Assembly (NCBI GenBank): GCA_024643945.1
Contig: JAHELX010000283.1
Span: 1 to 7,674 of the forward strand
Source of the DNA: Anaerolineales bacterium
GTDB lineage: Bacteria; Chloroflexota; Anaerolineae; 4572-78; NAK82
DNA: 7,674 nucleotides
Direction of reading: 5' to 3'
Shown here: in pieces, positions 1 through 6,192 of the stretch
Layout: every line of letters begins with the position of its first letter
How positions within the stretch are numbered: the first letter of the stretch is position 1
Program-made: the position numbers and the translations under genes
Notes under the pieces: model-generated
The model's input: only the letters and a program-made list of their open reading frames with translations
The model's database searches: none
Told to the model about the DNA's origin: nothing

Positions 1-1664
1 TGGACAACGCCTACTACGCCGACCTCTACCCCGCCCACCAACAGCTCGTCGCCCGCCATGAGATGCCGCGCGGCGAGCGGGCGACCATCGAGTTCATCCT
101 GCGCGTCGTCTTCGGCCTGGACCCGGCCGGCGCGGGCGACCCCGCCCGCTGGTTGGAGTTCCTCATCCACAAACACTATAGCGCCCGGGAATTGCCGCCC
201 GCCCTGGAGGACTACGTGCTGCAAAAGCTGCTGCCTGGTGTGGCTCCGGCCGGTCTGCGCCCCGAGTTCTTAACCGATCCCAACGCCTTTTACGCCTGGC
301 TGAGCGAAGAGTGGGCGACTTACGTAAAAAGACCCCAAGGGTCTCAAAGACCCTTGGGGTTTGGTATCGACTTCGCCGACCCTCGTCTGCGCCCTTTGCT
401 GGGCTATCTCTTCGCTGAGGGCCTGGTGGAGCGAGCCCCCGCCCCGGTGGAGTTGTCCCCCAACCACGAGTGGCTGGCTATCGGCCTGGCTTCGGTGGGG
501 AAGGGCGCAACAGAGGTTGCCCTCAAGGAAAGCGTCGAGCAGTCGCTATACAACCTCAAGGCGCGCCTGGCTCGCTTTCAAGCCATGGACGAAACCACCC
601 TCCCCGCTGGTAAGACCGACCTGCGTGACTGGCTCAACCTGGCCGCCGGGTGGTCCGAGGTCGTCTACCAGGCCAATAACCTGCCGGCCGAGGCCTACGC
701 CCGGGTCCAGCCCGCCCTGGCCGCCGCCCGGGAGACGCTGGACGACCACTTCTGGGCCTTCGTTCAGGCGCGTTACAGTGCCGTGGACTATTACCAGGAC
801 AACAAGGGGCCCATGTGCCTGACGGCCGTAAACAGTTGGCTCTACCAGCAAGTGGGGCGGGACGAGCGCCTGGCCCTGGTCTGCTGCGACGGGCTCGCCC
901 TGGACCAGTGGTTCCTGCTGCGCGACTACCTGGCGTCGGCTTTGCCCGGTCTGTCCTTCCACGAAAACCGGACTTACGCTCTGGCGCCTGGAGTCACGCC
1001 CATCTCTCGCCAGGCCCTCTTCGCCGGCCGGCCGCCGACGGCTTTCGCCGAGACCCTGAACCGCACCGACCAGGACGGCGAACGCTGGCGAGCCTACTGG
1101 GTCAATCACGATGTCCCGGCCCGGCGCGTGGCCCACGCCGCCGTGCAGGTGAGCGGTAAGGGTCTGGACGCGGTGCGCGCCATCGTCGAGGGCAAAAATT
1201 GTCGTCTGGGCGTGCTGGTCAACCTCTTTGACGACGTGATGCACGCCGTCAAGGGCATGCCGCCCGAAGCCGACAAGCGCGTGTACTACAGCGCCCTGCG
1301 CGGCCACCTGGAAAACGGCCGCCTGGATGAGCTCTTCGATCTGCTCCTGAAGCATGACTATCGCCTCTTCCTGACTGCCGACCACGGCAACATCGCCGGC
1401 GTGGGGAGTGGCCTGGCCCCGCCTAAGGCACTGATCGAGACCTACGCCCGCCGGGTGGCTATCTTCGACAAAGCCGAACTGGCCCAGGAGTACGCGGCGA
1501 AGCACGGCCTGCGAGTATTCCGCACCAAAGCCCTGCCGCCTGACGTGCATCCCGTCTATCTTCCAGGCAACCAGCTCTTTGCTCCCAACGGGGCCACCCA
1601 AATCTCGCACGGGGGTCTGTCGTTGGAAGAGTTGGTGGTCCCCTTCGTCGAGGTGACAGGTTAA
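1..1664 (+). CDS. pglZ: BREX-3-type PglZ protein (alkaline-phosphatase superfamily), 5' end outside window
   Basis: PglZ proteins are alkaline-phosphatase-fold core components of BREX anti-phage systems; their exact reaction in defence is not settled. The frame is open from base 3, so the ATG at 63 is probably internal and the true N-terminus lies upstream. About 554 codons are visible, against roughly 650-700 in BREX-3 homologues as I remember them. Family signs are a metal-site type CCDG (Asp codon 888-890), TADHGN (Asp-His-Gly-Asn codons 1380-1391) and the closing SHGGLSLEELVVPF block (His codon 1608-1610), typical of PglZ C-termini. The N-terminal half resembles BREX-3 PglZ (RATIEFILRVVFGL, then an LLGYLFAEGLVE stretch). 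A palindromic repeat adds about 12 residues in frame (KRPQGSQRPLGF) around 327-362. No frameshift is visible, so this may be the one BREX gene still complete. The BREX-3 assignment is family knowledge from memory and the metal roles are inferred. Confidence 0.85.
   Translation, partial: DNAYYADLYPAHQQLVARHEMPRGERATIEFILRVVFGLDPAGAGDPARWLEFLIHKHYSARELPPALEDYVLQKLLPGVAPAGLRPEFLTDPNAFYAWLSEEWATYVKRPQGSQRPLGFGIDFADPRLRPLLGYLFAEGLVERAPAPVELSPNHEWLAIGLASVGKGATEVALKESVEQSLYNLKARLARFQAMDETTLPAGKTDLRDWLNLAAGWSEVVYQANNLPAEAYARVQPALAAARETLDDHFWAFVQARYSAVDYYQDNKGPMCLTAVNSWLYQQVGRDERLALVCCDGLALDQWFLLRDYLASALPGLSFHENRTYALAPGVTPISRQALFAGRPPTAFAETLNRTDQDGERWRAYWVNHDVPARRVAHAAVQVSGKGLDAVRAIVEGKNCRLGVLVNLFDDVMHAVKGMPPEADKRVYYSALRGHLENGRLDELFDLLLKHDYRLFLTADHGNIAGVGSGLAPPKALIETYARRVAIFDKAELAQEYAAKHGLRVFRTKALPPDVHPVYLPGNQLFAPNGATQISHGGLSLEELVVPFVEVTG
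327..363. repeat. Palindromic repeat inserted in frame within pglZ
   Basis: A perfect 13-bp inverted repeat: left arm ACCCCAAGGGTCT at 332-344, 3-base loop CAA at 345-347, right arm AGACCCTTGGGGT at 348-360. One wobble and two A/T pairs extend the stem to about 329-363. It reads through without a stop and encodes KRPQGSQRPLGF, a stretch unlike the flanking protein. The core matches the palindrome at 7169-7202, so it belongs to a small dispersed family. It is too symmetrical and too closely related to that intergenic copy to be ordinary coding sequence. A role as an RNA hairpin is possible, but a terminator inside the gene is unlikely because no U tract follows. Confidence 0.85.
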
Positions 1665-1755
1665 CCACGGAGACACGGCCTGTCCTGGCGGAAAGCCAGG
1701 GAGGACACGGAGAAAAATCAGAAAACCTCAGTGTTCTCCGTGTCTCCGTGGTGAA
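1661..1755. repeat. Palindromic intergenic element overlapping the pglZ stop
   Basis: The outer arms are TTAACCACGGAGACACGG at 1661-1678 and its reverse complement at 1738-1755, with one mismatch (14 bp, 1665-1678 against 1738-1751, are perfect). Inside are a second pairing (GACACGGAGAA 1704-1714 with 1734-1744) that competes for part of the right arm, and a tight hairpin CCTGGC-GGAAA-GCCAGG at 1684-1700. The TAA stop of pglZ lies within the left arm. CCACGGAGACACGG-type repeats are, as I recall, common between genes in Chloroflexota and some other bacteria. The element may be a REP-like mobile palindrome. In RNA it would form a strong hairpin just after the stop, so a transcript-end or stability role is possible. 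Confidence 0.75.
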
Positions 1756-1771
1756 TTCTCACCATAGCTTC

Positions 1772-1975
1772 TAAGAGGGCATTTGAAAATTCGGGTTTCG
1801 GTGTATCTGGCAGGACGCACCGGCCTGCCCCACAGGAGTCCCTTTCCCCTGTGCAGGGGACCGTGGGCGGGAGAAGAGCCGGTGCTGGTTCAGAATCCTC
1901 AAGGTTTGCGCCTGACCCCGCACCGCCTGTTCCACGGCGGTGCGGCCCTATCAGCATTTTTCAAATGCGCTCTAA
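1772..1975. mobile_element. MITE-like non-autonomous element, TAA flanks, IS5-like ends
   Basis: Terminal inverted repeats GAGGGCATTTGAAAA (1775-1789) and the reverse complement of GAGCGCATTTGAAAA (1958-1972) match at 14 of 15 positions and bound a 198-bp element. It is flanked on each side by TAA (1772-1774 and 1973-1975), which looks like a 3-bp target duplication. Ends beginning GAG with a TNA duplication resemble the IS1031 group of the IS5 family; that assignment comes from memory. There is no transposase inside. The interior is GC-rich and contains a 10-bp hairpin, CCGCACCGCC (1918-1927) with GGCGGTGCGG (1936-1945). The element separates pglZ from the BrxA-like gene and fills most of that gap. 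Confidence 0.7.
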
Positions 1976-1988
1976 CATTGAGATGCTT

Positions 1989-2765
1989 ATGATCGGACTA
2001 GATTTTCCCGTCAAGCCCGAGTGGATCCACGACGTCCACCACCTGTGGCGGCCAGCGCAGCCCGTTAGCGAGCTGGTGGAAGCTGCAATCTCACAGACTA
2101 TGCAGGAGTTGGGTGGCGAGAAGACCCGCCGCAACAGCCTGACCGTCATCCTGCGTTATTTCGTGGCCACGGCAGGCCATAGTCAGTCGCGCCGCACTGT
2201 TTCCCGGGATGTGTGGGTCGCCTATGCTCGGGCCTATCCGGCCAGTATCCTGGCCCCCGCCTACCTGGCCCACCTGATTGCCCAGAACGAGGTGGCCCAG
2301 GAGGCCAGCCGCTTCATCACCCGCCGCCATGCGCCGGCCGACCCGCTGACCAGTGGCGAGCTGCGGCGGCACGTGGTGGCCCGTTTCGGCGAGCGCAAGG
2401 TGGTGACCAACGCCGTCAGCGCCTTCCTGCGTACGTTGCAGTATTTTGGCGTCCTGAGTCCCGGCGAGCGGCCGGGCGACTACCAGTTTACCGCCCCGCT
2501 CCCTGTCCCGCGTGAAGCCTTCCCCCTCATCGTCTGGATCTGGTGGCAAGCGCACCTCTCCCCCCAGATTGACCTGGAGGGCTTTACGGACGACCCGGCC
2601 TTGGTCTTCCTGGAGTCGGAGGGCTTTGCCGGGAACTGGGCTGCCTACCAGCCGGCGCTGTGGGTTTTGGAGGAGCGGCTGGATTTACGGCGGGCGACGC
2701 TGAAGTATGGAGAGGCAGACACATTCGAGCAAGCTCTGCTGGGTCTTTTGCCGCCGGTTCCCTGA
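1989..2765 (+). CDS. BrxA-like protein (DUF1819-type), putative BREX-3 component
   Basis: About 258 residues. I link it to BrxA/DUF1819, a small NusB-fold BREX protein thought to bind DNA, through the pattern of a central helical stretch (LAPAYLAHLIAQNEVAQEA) followed about 30 residues later by a KVVTNAVSAFLRTLQYFGVL helix. DUF1819 proteins have a similar late 'trr-K-v-snllsfLr-fGll' block. BREX-3 operons place brxA directly after pglZ, which agrees with its position here. The frame is open from far upstream, but an ATG at 1851 would lie inside the MITE-like element and one at 1965 inside its terminal repeat. ATG 1983 or 1989 is therefore the likely native start, and 1989 has a weak GAG-type ribosome site about 6 bases upstream. 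The C-terminal 100 residues are rich in Trp and acidic residues and I do not recognise them. Family call moderate; reality of the gene high. Confidence 0.6.
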   Translation: MIGLDFPVKPEWIHDVHHLWRPAQPVSELVEAAISQTMQELGGEKTRRNSLTVILRYFVATAGHSQSRRTVSRDVWVAYARAYPASILAPAYLAHLIAQNEVAQEASRFITRRHAPADPLTSGELRRHVVARFGERKVVTNAVSAFLRTLQYFGVLSPGERPGDYQFTAPLPVPREAFPLIVWIWWQAHLSPQIDLEGFTDDPALVFLESEGFAGNWAAYQPALWVLEERLDLRRATLKYGEADTFEQALLGLLPPVP

Positions 2766-3194
2766 ATGGTTGCCATCATAGCCACCGAGCAGGGGCTGGG
2801 CCACCTACCTCGCGACGTGAGCGAGGATAACATGGGCTACGATGTCGAGTCCCTGATTCCGGCCGAATGCAACGGGAGGGATAAATTGCGCTTCATCGAG
2901 GTCAAGGGCCGCATCCGAGGTGCGCCCACCGTCACCATGACCAAGAACGAGATCCTGACCGCTTTCAACAAGCCCGACGACTGGATGCTAGCCCTGGTGG
3001 AGGTGCCGCCCGCCGAGGACTTCCCCGTTGGAGATGCCTTCGTCACCCGCGAGCGGCGGGAGGCCTACGGCGCGCCGACCGGTTGCGTGGTACGCTACCT
3101 GCGCCGGCCCTTCACGCGAGAGCCCGATTTTGACGCCACCAGCGTGAATTATGATTGGCAGAAGTTGTGGGAGCGGGGTACAATGCCCTGGTAA
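2766..3194 (+). CDS. DUF3883 (NOV_C) domain ORF, probably the detached C-terminus of a BREX-3 helicase
   Basis: 142 residues, almost entirely a DUF3883 domain, a fold related to PD-(D/E)XK nucleases. The candidate catalytic pattern is present: Glu8, Asp26 in GYDVES, and Glu45-x-Lys47 in FIEVKG. After it comes the tail RYLRRPFTREPDF...SVNYDWQKLW, which in my recollection ends large SNF2/DEAD-type helicases (BrxHII in BREX-3). Helicase motifs are absent, and the predicted start Met corresponds to an internal position of such proteins. The ATG follows the TGA of the upstream gene with no gap (2763-2765, then 2766), which could allow coupled translation. I infer that a deletion removed the helicase body and left the tail. 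A real stand-alone DUF3883 protein is the alternative. Its last 37 codons recur in a second copy ending at 4719. Confidence 0.65.
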   Translation: MVAIIATEQGLGHLPRDVSEDNMGYDVESLIPAECNGRDKLRFIEVKGRIRGAPTVTMTKNEILTAFNKPDDWMLALVEVPPAEDFPVGDAFVTRERREAYGAPTGCVVRYLRRPFTREPDFDATSVNYDWQKLWERGTMPW

Positions 3195-3200
3195 GGACTT
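3080..3200 (+). repeat. Direct repeat, copy 1 (helicase 3' end)
   Basis: This stretch, from GGTTGCGTGG to the bases after the TAA stop, matches 4605-4725 without gaps at a constant offset of 1525. By hand count 15 of 121 bases differ. Fainter similarity continues into the downstream non-coding bases (ATCCC, GATAATTCT against GATGATTCT). Almost all coding differences are synonymous. Confidence 0.9.
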
Positions 3201-3264
3201 TGCGCCCCGATCCCTTGGCTGGATAATTCTGGCTCTACGCAAAATAGTGGGGTGTTCGCAGTAC

Positions 3265-3436
3265 GTCATTCTGCCTGCACCTGCCCGTCCCGCCTGCACC
3301 TGTCGGCGCGGCACCCTGGCCCGCGTGGCGGAGCCAGGACGGGCAGGTGGCTCGCGCTCCCGCGACCCCGCTCGCGCCTGGCGCGGGACGGGGCAGCGGG
3401 CCGGGGGGGTGCGGCACCAGGTGCAGGCAGAATGAC
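3265..3436. mobile_element. MITE-like inverted-repeat element, 172 bp
   Basis: Perfect 19-bp terminal inverted repeats: GTCATTCTGCCTGCACCTG at 3265-3283 and its reverse complement at 3418-3436. Inside, CACCTGCCCGTCC (3278-3290) pairs with GGACGGGCAGGTG (3337-3349), overlapping the left terminus and giving an alternative fold. The interior is very GC-rich, carries no supported ORF, and shows no clear target duplication at its edges. It fills most of the 321-base gap between the DUF3883 ORF and the TPR-like gene; the remaining bases hold the decayed 3' flank of the helicase tail and the leader of the next gene. It could be a MITE or a large REP-like palindrome. Confidence 0.75.
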
Positions 3437-3515
3437 ATGATCTCTTCCGGTGACTTGAGTCGCTCATTTACCCCACTAATCTGCGTAGACCCGAAATTTA
3501 AAGGAAGAGGTAGCT

Positions 3516-4481
3516 GTGTCGAGAAGCCTGGACGACCTATTCAGTGATCCGAACTTTCGGCGGAAATTGCTGAAAAGGATTGAGGAGGGGTGGACCTTCG
3601 AGAAGATCGAACCCATGTCCACCGACGAAATCTTCGCCCGCCTCAATCGGCTGGGTGTCAGCGTGACCCCTGAAGACTACCGGATGGCAGCCCGGCGGCA
3701 TGAATCAGCGCAACGGCTGGCGAAAGAGTGGTACGCGCAATATACCCTTCAGCCTGAAGGGCGCTACGATGAGGACTTCGTCTGGATGGCGGCCATCGTC
3801 CTCTGGAAGCGCTTGATCCCGGATCGCATCTCCTTTGAGCAGATCGACGAGCGCATGCAAGAGGGGTATGAACTGCTGGAGGCAGACCGCACGGCTGAAG
3901 CTTGTGACGCCTGGTGGCAGGTGTGGGAGTGGCTCAGGGACAAAGTGACGCCCGAGCGGAACACCTTGGAGGCGCTCGAGCGCGATTTTCAGGGCTCACA
4001 GTTTATCTTCAACTGGTGCCAGGACTTCGAAATGGAACTGGAAAACGCCGGCGTACGTGACCCCAAATATCATCGGCTGCGCAACCGTTACTGCCGGGAG
4101 TTTTTGGAGGCTTTGTCTGATATAGATTGGCCAATCCGGGGGAACTTCCTGCGGGCGGAGGCCGAATCCTACTGGAGACTGGGCGAGATCGAGACCGCCG
4201 AGGCCAAGTTCGAAACTCTCATCCAGGCCAACCCCGACTGGGCTTGGGGGTACATCAACTGGTCGGATATGTACTGGCTGTTCCACGACAGCCCCAAGGA
4301 GTACGACCGGGCGGAGGCGATTTTACAGCGGGCGTTGGACCGCCTCGGCCTGGAGGATCGAGAGCATGTGCTCGACCGCCTGGAAAGCCTGCGTGCCGAG
4401 CGGGCGCAAGCCGGGGAACAGAAGCGAAAGCGGCGCACGCCTGCCAGACGGCGCAAAAAGAAAAAGCGGAGATCGAGATGA
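3516..4481 (+). CDS. TPR-like protein with polybasic C-terminal tail, function unknown
   Basis: 321 residues starting at GTG, with AGGAAGAGG (3502-3510) at good ribosome-site spacing. The N-terminal 60 residues are charged and helical ([17 protein letters not shown], then an [22 protein letters not shown] segment). The middle is rich in Trp and acidic residues. Residues of about 215-280 look like two TPR helices pairs ([50 protein letters not shown]). The last 20 or so residues are almost only Lys and Arg ([20 protein letters not shown]), suggesting nucleic-acid or ribosome contact. Proteins with this TPR layout often end in a SEC-C zinc motif, which is absent here. The stop overlaps the start of the DUF1156 stub (ATGA), so it was probably co-transcribed with the methyltransferase gene. 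No defined role can be given. Confidence 0.75.
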   Translation: MSRSLDDLFSDPNFRRKLLKRIEEGWTFEKIEPMSTDEIFARLNRLGVSVTPEDYRMAARRHESAQRLAKEWYAQYTLQPEGRYDEDFVWMAAIVLWKRLIPDRISFEQIDERMQEGYELLEADRTAEACDAWWQVWEWLRDKVTPERNTLEALERDFQGSQFIFNWCQDFEMELENAGVRDPKYHRLRNRYCREFLEALSDIDWPIRGNFLRAEAESYWRLGEIETAEAKFETLIQANPDWAWGYINWSDMYWLFHDSPKEYDRAEAILQRALDRLGLEDREHVLDRLESLRAERAQAGEQKRKRRTPARRRKKKKRRSR

Positions 4482-4603
4482 CTGTCCGCAAAAAACTGAT
4501 CGAAGTCGCCCTGCCCCTGGACGCCATCAACAAAGAGTCGGCCCGCGAGAAGTCCATCCGCCACGGCCACCCCAGCACGCTGCACCTATGGTGGGCACGC
4601 TGA
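4478..4603 (+). pseudogene. DUF1156 adenine methyltransferase, 41-codon N-terminal stub (BREX-3 PglX type)
   Basis: The 41 residues ([20 protein letters not shown]... ending [12 protein letters not shown]) are the diagnostic N-terminus of DUF1156 DNA methyltransferases, the PglX-type component of BREX-3, which mark host DNA. Intact members are around 900-1000 residues and continue after WWAR with RRPLAAARA; from memory that is nearly invariant. Here the frame hits TGA (4601-4603) at exactly that point, and the following bases are the end of a helicase gene in another frame. All catalytic motifs are gone. The start overlaps the TGA of the preceding gene by four bases (ATGA). This is a truncated remnant made by deletion, not a functional small gene. 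Confidence 0.85.
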
Positions 4604-4719
4604 TCGGTTGCGTGGTGCGCTACTTGCGCCGGCCCTTCACCTGCGAGCCAGACTTCGATGCTACCAGCGTGAACTATGACTGGCAAAAGTTATGGGAGCG
4701 GGGTACAATGCCCTGGTGA
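4604..4719 (+). pseudogene. Helicase C-terminal fragment (second DUF3883-helicase tail)
   Basis: Read in the frame that ends at TGA 4717-4719, this encodes GCVVRYLRRPFTCEPDF...NYDWQKLWERGTMPW, the same tail as the ORF ending at 3194 with a single change (Arg to Cys). There is no start or DUF3883 core upstream; the sequence joins the DUF1156 stub directly. In BREX-3 the methyltransferase gene precedes the helicase gene, so an internal deletion of several kb from early pglX to late helicase explains the arrangement. The stop codon differs from copy 1 (TGA against TAA). Confidence 0.85.
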
Positions 4720-4725
4720 GGACTT
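4605..4725 (+). repeat. Direct repeat, copy 2 (helicase 3' end)
   Basis: Gapless match to 3080-3200 at offset 1525, with about 15 differences in 121 bases. The sequence just downstream has a short hairpin, CCATAG (4743-4748) with CTATGG (4755-4760), in the gap before the ATPase gene. It lacks a T tract, so I do not call it a terminator. Confidence 0.9.
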
Positions 4726-4804
4726 CTCGTTCCCATCCCCTGCCATAGATGATTCTATGGTGGTGTTCAATAGCTGTGGTGCCTATCAGTAAGGGGGAGA
4801 ACCG

Positions 4805-5929
4805 ATGACAAAATCTCTTATCTTGGACTCGCTTGAAATCCGCCACTTCCGGGCGTTCCGCCATCTAGAGATTGAACGTCTGGGCCGGGTCAACCTGATC
4901 GTGGGAAAGAATAACGTCGGGAAGACATGTTTGTTGGAAGCCCTGTTGCTTTGTGCCAGTCGAGGCTCTCTATTTATGATGCAAAGACTTTTGAAGTCAC
5001 GGGACGAGACGGGTCGTCTCCCGACTCGCAGTGGGGGAGACACGAAAGGTCAGTGCACCAGGTACCTGTTCCACGGGCGCAGGGAACTGATAGAACAATC
5101 TGAGCCTATCCACATTGGGCCTGTCAATTCCCCCGACGATACACTCGTTATTGATGTGGTCTGGTTTAAAGAGCAATTTGACCAGCAAGGACAGCGACAG
5201 TTGCAATTGCTGCCGCCCGAGGCTCGTGACGCAGTAGGCATCTTGATCCCCGGCCTTAATATTAAGCTCGGGCCGCAACTGATATTGAAGTATCCGCTTG
5301 AAATAGATATTCCTGACATCAGCCGTGTTGTCCAGTTGAAGAAGCTCAAGGAGATCCCTCGCATCTGTATCTCTGCAAATGGTTTGGATAGGGAGCAGAT
5401 TAACCTATTGTGGGACAAGATTGCGTTGACCCGTTTGGAACAAGACGTGCTCACTGCTCTGCATATCATCGCTTCCGGTGTTGAGCGTGTCAACTTGGTA
5501 GGTAGCCAGGAAGGCGACGGAGAACGCATCCCGATGGTCAAGATTGCGAAGTTCGACAACCCTCTACCCCTGCGCAGCCTGGGAGAAGGCATGAATCGCC
5601 TGTTCGGGATTGCGCTGGCCCTGGCAAACGCTCAGGATGGGATGCTGCTAATAGATGAAATTGATAGTGGCTTGCACTACTCCGTGCAGCCCGACCTGTG
5701 GCGACTGATTTTCCAGGTCGCGCGCCGGCTTAACGTGCAAGTCTTGGCTACCACTCACAGTTGGGATTGCGTCGAAGCTTTTCAACAGGCAAGCCAGAAA
5801 GACGCCCAGGAAGAAGGCCTGCTAATCAGCCTGCGCGAAAAGAAGGATGAGCCGGGCGAAGTGGTGGCCATCTTGTTCGATGAACAGGAATTGAGCGTAG
5901 TGACCCGCGAGCAAATCGAGGTGCGCTGA
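4805..5929 (+). CDS. AAA/OLD-like ATPase (ABC-type SMC-like fold), probable defence component
   Basis: 374 residues from ATG, with AGGGGGAG (4792-4799) well spaced upstream. The domain order is that of AAA_15/AAA_21 OLD-like ATPases: the N-terminal strand ILDSLEIRHFRAFRHLEIE, Walker A GKNNVGKT (residues 34-41), a variable middle, a signature-like SLGEGMNR (258-265), Walker B MLLIDEIDSGLH (280-291, Asp284 and Glu285), and switch-type ATTHS with His318. All key ATPase residues are present. Such ATPases usually pair with a TOPRIM nuclease, either fused (OLD) or as the next gene (PARIS-like AAA15 plus DUF4435, or AAA plus DUF3226). The next gene here is indeed a TOPRIM start, 2 bases downstream, but truncated. 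The gene is visibly less GC-rich than pglZ, suggesting separate acquisition. The precise system is not resolved. Confidence 0.85.
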   Translation: MTKSLILDSLEIRHFRAFRHLEIERLGRVNLIVGKNNVGKTCLLEALLLCASRGSLFMMQRLLKSRDETGRLPTRSGGDTKGQCTRYLFHGRRELIEQSEPIHIGPVNSPDDTLVIDVVWFKEQFDQQGQRQLQLLPPEARDAVGILIPGLNIKLGPQLILKYPLEIDIPDISRVVQLKKLKEIPRICISANGLDREQINLLWDKIALTRLEQDVLTALHIIASGVERVNLVGSQEGDGERIPMVKIAKFDNPLPLRSLGEGMNRLFGIALALANAQDGMLLIDEIDSGLHYSVQPDLWRLIFQVARRLNVQVLATTHSWDCVEAFQQASQKDAQEEGLLISLREKKDEPGEVVAILFDEQELSVVTREQIEVR

Positions 5930-5931
5930 TC

Positions 5932-6108
5932 ATGGCTGACGAATACCTGCTATTGGTAGAAGGCAAAGACGACAGGCACGTATTCTACGCCCTGCTAGGG
6001 CACCATCAGGTTCCCAAGGGCTTTGAGATCAAAGACAAAGAGGGAATTGATAACCTTTTACAAACCCTTCCCACCGAACTCAATGGACTGGATTCGCCGA
6101 TTGTTTGA
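5932..6108 (+). pseudogene. Truncated TOPRIM (DUF3226/DUF4435-like) partner of the ATPase
   Basis: 58 codons starting two bases after the ATPase stop. MADEYLLLVEGKDDRHVFYALL is the first TOPRIM strand and motif, with Glu10 of VEGKDD as the expected metal ligand. It continues for one more helix (GIDNLLQTLPTELNGL) and stops at TGA (6106-6108). The second TOPRIM motif (DxD), which should follow shortly, is missing, and relatives are about 200-300 residues long. The next 84 bases in the same frame show no recognisable continuation, so I infer a deletion or substitution rather than one point mutation. The ATPase would be left without a working effector unless another copy exists elsewhere. A real 58-residue protein is possible but unlikely. 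Confidence 0.75.
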
Positions 6109-6192
6109 TCTTGGATAGCCAAAGGGGGATGCGCGATCTACCAAAGAACTCGTCGAAGTCGTCCCCTCCTGAAAGTCATCAAACGGAAGAAC

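Noticed and set aside
546..1676. Long minus-strand ORF of 376 residues opposite pglZ
   Set aside because: It is a shadow of the GC-rich plus-strand gene: no domain is recognisable, and the plus frame carries the PglZ motifs.
1851..1988. Extended N-terminus of the BrxA-like gene from the ATG at 1851
   Set aside because: These codons lie inside the inverted-repeat element and its flank, the peptide is low-complexity Arg/Pro/Gly, and better starts occur at 1983 and 1989.
3151..3467. Several overlapping ORFs on both strands in the gap before the TPR-like gene
   Set aside because: They fall in a GC-rich inverted-repeat element and read as Arg/Pro/Gly-rich peptides in every frame, which is expected from composition.
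3455..3482. Sigma-70-like promoter before the TPR-like gene (TTGAGT, then a TAAT-containing box)
   Set aside because: The -10 match is poor at acceptable spacing and no independent evidence supports it.
4743..4760. CCATAG/CTATGG hairpin as a terminator for the helicase
   Set aside because: The stem has only 6 bp, is A/T-containing and has no T run; the equivalent place after copy 1 (ending 3194) lacks it.
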